DNA from: Gracilaria caudata
Lineage: Eukaryota > Rhodophyta > Florideophyceae > Gracilariales > Gracilariaceae
Reading direction: 5' to 3'
DNA length: 13,094 nucleotides
NCBI GenBank assembly: GCA_030374735.1
Contig: JASCIV010000742.1
Span: 1-13,094 of the forward strand
Numbering within the stretch: position 1 is the stretch's first letter; each line of letters begins with the position of its first letter. Positions 8,109 to 13,094 of the stretch are shown here, piece after piece. The notes below the pieces were generated by a model, which saw nothing but the letters and a program-made list of their open reading frames with translations, was not told where the DNA came from and searched no databases. The position numbers were made by a program, and so were the translations under genes.

Positions 8109-8309
8109 CACTCCACCCCCACCCAGTCCACTTCTTCCGCCCCAACTTTCCAAACCGTCATTAACTCGCCTAGCGCCGCTGCATCCTTTTCTGCGATCCG
8201 AGCAGCGCCGGCTTCCACGCTACCTTCTGACTTCCCCACCCCCACCCCTCCCCAAACTCTATCCCCTTCTCCCAGTTGCCCGCTCGCATCTGATCGCCGC
8301 CCGCCCGCG

Positions 8310-8384
8310 ATGCGAACCGCCCACGCCGCACGCGCGCTGCTCGCCGCGCTGCTGCTGGCCAGCACACTGTCGTCATGCGCGGCC
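8310..8384 (+). other. Signal peptide of the GRP170-type chaperone
   Basis: Residues 1-25: basic N-region (R2, R8), hydrophobic core ALLAALLLASTL, and small residues SSCAA before SLMAVDLG, where the ATPase domain begins. Cleavage near residue 25 is a reading by eye. Confidence 0.75.
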
Positions 8385-10996
8385 AGTCTCATGGCCGTCG
8401 ATCTGGGTCTTTCCTACATCAAGGTGGCCATAGCGCGCCCCGGCAAGGGGCTCGAACTGGTCACCAACGAGCAGTCCAAGCGCAAGACGCCGTCCGCCGT
8501 CGCCTTCACCACCGAGCGCGAGCGTCTCTTCGGCGACGCCGCCGTCGCGTACGCCGCAAAGGCGCCGCAACGCGCCGTGCTGCACGCGCGCTCCATCGTG
8601 GCGCAGTGCGCCTCGCCTGATGAGGCGGGTCCGTTTTGTGAGCGCTTTCGTCATGTGGTGCATGATGTGGGTGAGTTCACGGGCGAGGAGCTGGTGGCCA
8701 TGTTGCTGTCCATGGCGAGACGACAGGCCTCTGCTGCGCTTGGCGGCGCTGTCGTGAAGGATGTGGCCGTCACCGTTCCGGCTTGGTTTGATGAGCGCCA
8801 ACGACTGGCCATTGCGGATGCGGCGCGCGTGGCAGGGCTCAATTGTCTGGGTGTGGTCAACTCCAACACGGCCGCCGCCATCAAGTATGCGTTGGACGGC
8901 AAGGCCAAACCCACCGAACACGCCATCAACGCGCACAAACAAAAGGACAAGAAGAAACGCACGCCAAAGACAATCACGCAACGCGTCATGTTCTACGACC
9001 TCGGCGCCAGCGGCGCGTCCGCGTCCATTGCGGAGTTCACCTCCGACGTGGCGTCTGGAGCCGTGTCGCGCGTCAAAATGCTCGCGCACGCGTGGGACGA
9101 GCGCATTGGCGGACGCATGTTGGACGCGGTGGTGATCGATCGGCTGGCCGACGCGTTCGATCAACAGCGCGGTGAGGGCGCCACCGCGTCGCGTCAGCTG
9201 CCGCGCGTGATGATGCGGCTGAGAAAAGAGGCGCAGAAAGTGCGCGAAGTGCTGAGCGCCAACACGGAGACGTTTGTGTCGGTGGCCAGTCTGCACGACG
9301 ACGTGGATCTGCGCACCAGCGTGTCGCGCGCCGACTTTGAGGCGGGTGCGGCAAGCATGTTTGAGCGCGTGGGAGCGCCCGCAAACGCGGCGTTGCACAA
9401 GGCGGGGATGAAGGCGTCCGATCTGGACGCGGTGGTGCCGTTTGGAGGCGCCAGTCGCACGCCAAAGGTGCAACAGCAGCTGTGTGACGCGTTGGGCATC
9501 GCCACGCTCAACAAGAGCATCAACACCGATGAGGCGGCGGTGATGGGCGCCGTGTTCTTTGCGGCGTCGCTTAGCAGCACGTTCCGCGTGCGCAAGCTGG
9601 AGTTTGAAGACGTGTACGGCAGAGCCATTTCGGCGGAGGTGCAGAAGGAGTCCAAGTCGGGCATGTTTTCAGCCTCCGGCGCGGCGGGCGTGCAGAAAGT
9701 GCAGCTGTTTGCGGCGGACGCGGCCAAGATGCCGTCGAAGAAGACGCTGAGTTTGAACAAGAAGAAGGACTTTGCGCTGCAGCTGTTTCTTGAGATGGAT
9801 AAGTCTGGCGTGAGTCGATTCCCGGAACGCACGCTGTACGCGAGCATCCGGGTGAAGGGCGTGGCGGATGTGATGAAGAAGCTGAAGGACGCGTCGAAGG
9901 CAAAGTCGACGACGCCGCGAGTGGCGCTGACGTTCCACGTTGACCGCAGTGGAAATATCCGCATCGGCACGGCGGAGAGCTCTGTGGATGAGACGGTGGT
10001 GGTTGAGCGCGAAGTGGTGGTGGAGGATGAGAAGGCGTCGAACACAAACAAGTCCGAGGACAAGAAGGAGCAGGCAAAGCCGAGCGATTCTGAACAAGTG
10101 GTGAAAGCCGAAGAAGAGCAAAACACTGAATCGGCCTCCAGCTCGGAACAGCAAGCAAGCGATGCATCGGGCGCGCAGCAGAACGCACAAAACGGCGACA
10201 AGAATGAAACAGACGACAAGACGAAGACGAAGGAGAAGAAAAAGAAGAAGACGAAGATCGAAAAGTCGACGCAGACGGTTGTGCACCGAGTGGCGCTCAC
10301 CATCGAGTATGTGGAGGGCGAGGGCGTTTACGGCATGCAGCTGTCGGGCAAGCAACTGGACGCGGCGAAGAAAACGCTCAAGGACCTGGAGGACGCCGAC
10401 AACGAGCGCGTGGAACGCGACGACGCGCTCAACGCGCTGGAGGGGTACATTCTGGAGATTCGGTCCAAGGTGCGCAACGCCGACGAGGACGAGGAGCTGT
10501 ACAAGGTGTCAACGCAACAGCAACGCGAAAGCATTGTGAGTGCGTTCGATGAGGCGGAGGACTGGATGTACACGCCGGAGGCGAAACAGACGGCCAACCT
10601 GCGCAACAAGCACCATGAGCTGCAAACGATGTTCGCGCCGCTGCAAACAAGGGCGGCGGAGCTTGCAAAACGAGCGGACGCGCTGAGCATGCTGAGCGCG
10701 GCGGCGGACATGAGCGTGCAACAGGTGCTCAAGTTGCGCGAGCTTCACGTGCAACGCAACAGCGAGCGCGTGGGCGAGTTGGACGACACCATCGAATTCG
10801 CCGCCACCGTGAAGACGTGGGTGACGGACAGCGAGGCGCAGCAGGCGCAGAGGGATCTCACGGAGGATCCTGTTGTGACGGTGCGACAGATCATGGAGAA
10901 GGGCGTGGCGCTGAAGCAACGCGTGGAACAGACGTTGAAGATTGCGCCGCCGGCGCTGCCCACCACGCCGGAGGTTGTGAGCGAGCAGGGTGTGCA

Positions 10997-11028
<32 letters not shown>

Positions 11029-11180
11029 GGTTGGAGGCGGACGCGAATTCGACGGCGAGCGCTGGCGCGGACGCGGCACAGCAGGAGATGCACGAGATTC
11101 CGGTGGGGCCGGACCCTAACGTGGACTCGGCAAAGGCGGGCGCGGCGTCCGGGGCGTCGGCGGGTAAAGACGAACTGTAA
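8310..11180 (+). CDS. HYOU1: GRP170/HYOU1/Lhs1-type ER Hsp70 chaperone with KDEL
   Basis: A single uninterrupted 956-residue frame. Residues 1-25 are a signal peptide (Arg, then a Leu/Ala core, then SSCAA). The Hsp70 ATPase domain covers about 27-425: AVDLGLSYIKVAI (phosphate 1, residue 29), RKTPSAV, RLFGDAA, VTVPAWFDERQR (154-164), FYDLGASGASASIAEF (phosphate 2, from 228), PFGGASRTPKVQ (377-388) and NTDEAAVMGA. A beta substrate-binding domain follows (about 430-560), then a highly charged Lys/Glu loop (about 563-655). A helical domain with YGMQLSGKQLDAAK (from 674) runs to about 880, followed by an Ala/Asp tail ending KDEL. This order, with the loop and long helical extension, fits GRP170 rather than BiP. 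Family members act as nucleotide-exchange factors for BiP and hold unfolded proteins during ER import. A Lys-rich insert (about 198-220) lies inside the ATPase domain. The ATG is preceded by C/T-rich leader DNA. Expected induction by ER stress is inference. Confidence 0.95.
9996..10275 (+). other. Charged low-complexity loop of the chaperone
   Basis: Residues about 563-655 are dominated by Glu, Lys, Asp, Ser and Gln, starting in VVVEREVVVEDE and ending in a Lys tract (KEKKKKKTKIEK). In GRP170 proteins an acidic loop of this kind is inserted between strands of the substrate-binding domain. Here it changes from acidic to strongly basic at its end, which is unusual. Confidence 0.65.
10998..11027 (+). 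repeat. GACGCG hexamer x5 coding for (Asp-Ala)5
   Basis: Five tandem GACGCG units encode DADADADADA from residue 897, in the low-complexity tail before KDEL. An in-frame hexamer array like this may differ in copy number between alleles without breaking the frame. Confidence 0.9.
11169..11180 (+). other. KDEL ER-retention codons before the stop
   Basis: The last four codons AAA-GAC-GAA-CTG are followed by TAA (the tetrapeptide occupies about 11166-11177). This is the canonical soluble ER-retention signal and confirms both the frame and the C-terminus. Confidence 0.9.
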
Positions 11181-11284
11181 CGAAGGTTCTTTTGCTTTTT
11201 AACGGTGTGTGTGTGGTTGCTGACAGAGGCGCGCGTTTTGTTACTTCGACGGTGGCGGGGTTTTTTGGTGCGGCTCGATACCGC

Positions 11285-11303
11285 GGGGGCGGGTGGGGGG
11301 GGG
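11285..11303 (+). other. G-quadruplex-capable G-run
   Basis: Runs of 5, 3 and 9 G are separated by single bases (C, T), giving at least four G3 blocks with very short loops. It sits about 105 bases after the chaperone stop on the coding strand, so it would be in its RNA if the 3' UTR is that long. It could pause polymerase or mark 3'-end formation. Confidence 0.7.
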
Positions 11304-11530
11304 TCACTCAAAGAGAGCGGCGCGGCGCGGCGCGGGGCGCGCGCGTGAGGGCGAAGGCGGTGATGCTGTTGTGCGCTGCGCTGCTGCTGCGCTGCGCGGC
11401 GCGGCGGCCCCGAGTTGCGGCGGGGTGAGGGCGAGCTGAAGGTTGCGAGAAGGTTTTATGAGCGCGAGCGTGACGGCGGCCGCACTCGTTGTATGTTGCG
11501 CGTGTTGTACTGGCGCGGCCCCTAACGGCC

Positions 11531-11555
11531 ACAGCACAGCACAGCACAGCACAGC
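11531..11555. repeat. ACAGC pentamer x5
   Basis: Five perfect tandem copies, then AGCACACAC. It is a simple repeat in the convergent spacer. Confidence 0.9.
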
Positions 11556-11645
11556 AGCACACACACCTTCAACCCAAAACAAAAAAAAACGGTTGCGCTC
11601 ACCAAACAAGCAACGAAATAACGTAACGGCGTGTGAAGGCACCAT

Positions 11646-11670
11646 ACACACACACACACACACACACACC
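11646..11670. repeat. (CA)n microsatellite
   Basis: A pure ACACAC array of about 25 bases lies about 50 bases downstream of the peroxidase stop (minus strand). It would form a GU-rich stretch in the peroxidase 3' UTR. Confidence 0.9.
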
Positions 11671-11721
11671 CGCGCGCGCATTGGCGGTGAGTGAGTGAGA
11701 ATGAGAGAGTTTGTGTGAGTG

Positions 11722-12271
11722 TCACGCGGCGAGCGCGGCGTCAATGGCCGCCTCGATCTGCGCGTCGCTCGCCGAGTTGCCAAAGCGCGCCACCGGCACG
11801 CCCGCGCGGTCAAACACGTAGCGCCCATCAAAGTTCCACGCAATGCGCCCCGGAAAGCGGCTCTTCGCCACCTTCACCATCTCATGTTGCGCGTCACCAT
11901 TCACCTGCGATCGCTCCATGAGCAGCAACCCGCGCGCACGCTGCTGCGCAAACGCCTTGATCTGTTCGGAAGAGCCGCTCTCCTGCCACCCAAACGCGTT
12001 GCACGGAATGGCCACCGCCACAAATGGCTCGCGCTCGTATTTGCGCAGTAGCTTGTTGAACAGCGCGTAGCCGGATTGCGTGTAGCCGCATGCGGACGCG
12101 ACGTTCATGACGAACACTACCTTGTCGGTGAAGTGCGACGCGGTTACCACGTTGCCGTCGATGTCAAGCAGCTCCGGCAGCTCGCGCAGCGTGCGGGCGC
12201 TGTGGCTGTGTGTGGCGCGCGCGTCGCACGCGCGTTCGTGCTGCGCGTAAGCGCGCGCTGGCGTGCACAGC

Positions 12272-12327
<56 letters not shown>

Positions 12328-12453
12328 CATCGCGCCGCCGAACCACGCGCTGCGCGGCGCTCGCGCGGCGGCGGCAGTGCTTGTGACGCGCGGCGCGCGC
12401 GCGGCGCGACGCACAAAGCTGCAGGCGCTCGGCACGAACGTGGGCTGCATCAT
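11722..12453 (-). CDS. Cys-type glutathione peroxidase with organelle leader
   Basis: A thiol-dependent hydroperoxide reductase of the glutathione peroxidase family, 243 residues from the first of two adjacent ATGs (12453; the next is 12450). The frame stays open upstream to 12669 but reads Arg/Ala simple repeat, so it is probably leader. Catalytic core: MNVASACGYT with peroxidatic Cys122 (codon TGC, so not selenocysteine), IPCNAFGWQESGS with Cys151 and Gln157, and AWNF with Trp206 and Asn207, giving the full C/Q/W/N tetrad. The N-terminus has Phe6, an Arg/Ala/Ser region with RR at 15-16, then GGAML, Ala44-61 and TPARAYA-Q. This resembles a plastid transit plus thylakoid-lumen signal; a mitochondrial or secretory leader is the alternative. 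The usual resolving Cys after IKAFA is replaced by Gln (FAQQ), so it appears to be a 1-Cys enzyme. The NQFG motif reads NAFG. Product assignment is firm; location is inference. Confidence 0.93.
12271..12324 (-). repeat. GCC trinucleotide array coding for Ala18
   Basis: Seventeen GCC codons plus one GCG encode an unbroken run of 18 alanines between ML and LCTPARAYA in the peroxidase leader. It forms the hydrophobic core of the putative second targeting signal. It is a slippage-prone repeat in a functional position. Confidence 0.95.
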
Positions 12454-12517
12454 GCTGATGACGATGAGCAAAATGAATGATGGTGGAGATGACGATGGGC
12501 GCCGGTGACAACGAGAT

Positions 12518-12546
12518 CTCGCGCGCGCGCGCGCGCTTTTTTTTTT
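12518..12546. repeat. (CG)n alternating run followed by T10
   Basis: After GAGATCT comes an alternating CG run of about 18 bases and then ten T. Alternating CG next to an A/T tract is a classic Z-DNA-prone arrangement. It lies about 65-90 bases upstream of the peroxidase ATG. Confidence 0.8.
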
Positions 12547-12560
12547 GGTTTGCTTTACAC

Positions 12561-12587
12561 GGCGAGCGCGGCGAGCGCGGCGAGCGC
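12561..12587. repeat. GGCGAGCGC nonamer x3
   Basis: Three perfect 9-bp copies. On the minus strand they give the Arg/Arg/Ala repeat in the frame upstream of the chosen peroxidase start, which is why that extension looks non-coding. Confidence 0.9.
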
Positions 12588-12828
12588 GATCAATGATCGT
12601 CCGCCGCGTTGTGTGTGTCTGTTTTGTGCGCAAAAGAGCATTTTCAATGAAAATCAAAAGAAAACGCATCAAAAACGCACGTTTTGGTGGTGATCCGCTT
12701 TTGTTTTTTTTAGCTGTGTGTTACAAAAAAATGCCAACAAGCGATTGACGCAAAATAGATAGATCAATGGGTAGGGGGGCGGTTTTTGTTTTGTTGTTGC
12801 TGGTACGAACCAAAGCTGCTGCGGGTAC

Positions 12829-12844
12829 ACACACACACACACAC
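12829..12844. repeat. (CA)n microsatellite
   Basis: A short pure CA tract in the upstream region of the peroxidase gene. Confidence 0.85.
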
Positions 12845-12907
12845 GCGAGGACCTCGGCGGCGTGCGTTGTGCTCCGCTTGCTTTGTGTGCACCACGAGGC
12901 GCAAATT

Positions 12908-12925
12908 CACACACACACACACACA
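12908..12925. repeat. (CA)n microsatellite
   Basis: A second short CA tract about 65 bases beyond the previous one. Both read as GT repeats on the strand that codes for the peroxidase. Confidence 0.85.
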
Positions 12926-13094
12926 GCCGCGGCGCGTTGGTGCAACGGAGCAAAAGGCCGTTGCAAAGCGCACGTCGCCGCCGCGCGAGCAGCGCAGGCA
13001 GAGCATCTGTCAGCGCGCCGGGTGCGCGAGAAAGGGCAAAAGGGGGTCGGGTAGCGTAGCAGTGGTAAGGGCGTGCGGGAAGGAGGAGGGGAGG

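Larger units (their letters stand above)
7141..8309 (+). promoter_or_regulatory. Upstream region and C/T-rich leader of the GRP170 gene
   Basis: This gene-free stretch precedes the chaperone start. Nearest the ATG, 8050-8309 is extremely pyrimidine-rich: in 8221-8280 I count 33 C and 3 G by hand. That suits a C/T-type core promoter and leader. TTCTCCCAG (about 8267-8275) could also be a splice acceptor for a leader intron, but this cannot be decided here. Further upstream are motif clusters at 7181-7201 and 7471-7501 and a CCACCACCGCGGC repeat at 7707-7756. I see no TATA box at a sensible distance from the start codon. Apparent ORFs here on the minus strand are Arg/Gly-rich shadows of simple sequence. 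Confidence 0.5.
11181..11721. other. Convergent intergenic spacer, GC-rich simple sequence
   Basis: Both flanking genes end here (stops at 11180 plus and 11722 minus), so it must hold both 3' UTRs. It contains GT runs after the chaperone stop, a G-run at 11285-11303, GCGGC repeats, a CAG/CTG-like stretch near 11380-11400, an ACAGC array, an A9 tract and a CA tract. No gene is supported. In 11281-11340 I count 35 G and 16 C by hand. Confidence 0.6.
12454..13094 (-). promoter_or_regulatory. Upstream region of the peroxidase gene
   Basis: No gene is supported here. Reading toward the gene (minus strand) it is A/C-rich, with CA tracts, then the nonamer array and the CG run, then a CATC-rich leader just before the ATG. 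The far right (about 12950-13094) becomes G/A-rich on the plus strand and may belong to the next gene's flank. No TATA box or known element is convincing. Open frames here are simple-repeat shadows. Confidence 0.45.

Noticed and set aside
7539..8145. Long minus-strand frames (167 and 182 codons) upstream of the chaperone
   Set aside because: They read Arg/Gly/Cys-rich translations of CCACC and CGCG simple sequence and overlap each other in two frames.
8373..10355. Long antisense frames (up to 369 codons) within the chaperone gene
   Set aside because: They are mirror frames of a G/C-ending coding sequence; the plus frame carries clear Hsp70 motifs.
12454..12669. N-terminal extension of the peroxidase from the ATG at 12669
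   Set aside because: The extra 72 residues are Arg/Ala repeat from the nonamer and CG arrays; the leader beginning at 12453 looks complete by itself.

Overview
The window looks like nuclear DNA of a GC-rich, intron-poor, unicellular-type eukaryote. It has a KDEL-terminated ER chaperone, an organelle-type leader on a second protein, long uninterrupted reading frames with strongly G/C-biased third codon positions, abundant undepleted CpG, and many (CA)n/(GT)n, (GCC)n and homopolymer tracts. The leader of the glutathione peroxidase has a Phe near the N-terminus, basic/Ala-rich sequence, a hydrophobic Ala run and A-x-A. This would suit an alga with plastids, possibly a red alga, but the lineage call is only an inference.

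Layout. (1) About 1-762, plus strand: a Ser/Pro/Ala-rich, probably disordered protein whose frame is open to the left edge, so it may be incomplete. (2) 763-8309: about 7.5 kb with no gene I can support. Its left third is C-rich on the plus strand, with CT and CA microsatellites. The middle (about 2.9-6 kb) is visibly AT-richer and holds several palindromes and hairpins. The right part (about 5.1-7.1 kb) is G-rich and ends in a GAGCGGT heptamer array. From about 7.2 to 8.3 kb lies the upstream region of the next gene, with repeated CGTCA and TACCGTTG motifs and a very C/T-rich leader. (3) 8310-11180, plus strand: an intronless GRP170/HYOU1/Lhs1-type Hsp70 with signal peptide, charged loop and KDEL. 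(4) 11181-11721: a GC-rich convergent intergenic spacer with a G-run, a pentamer array and a CA tract. (5) 11722-12453, minus strand: a Cys-type glutathione peroxidase with a two-part N-terminal leader containing 18 alanines and no resolving Cys in the usual place. (6) 12454-13094: its upstream region, with (CG)n, a nonamer array and CA tracts.

The two recognisable genes converge and share no promoter. HYOU1 acts in ER protein folding and import; the peroxidase detoxifies hydroperoxides, probably in an organelle. I see no sign of an operon or a joint pathway. No tRNA, rRNA, CRISPR or intact transposon was found. The most unexplained part is the gene-free 7.5 kb, with its strand-composition switch, palindromes and ordered motif arrays.
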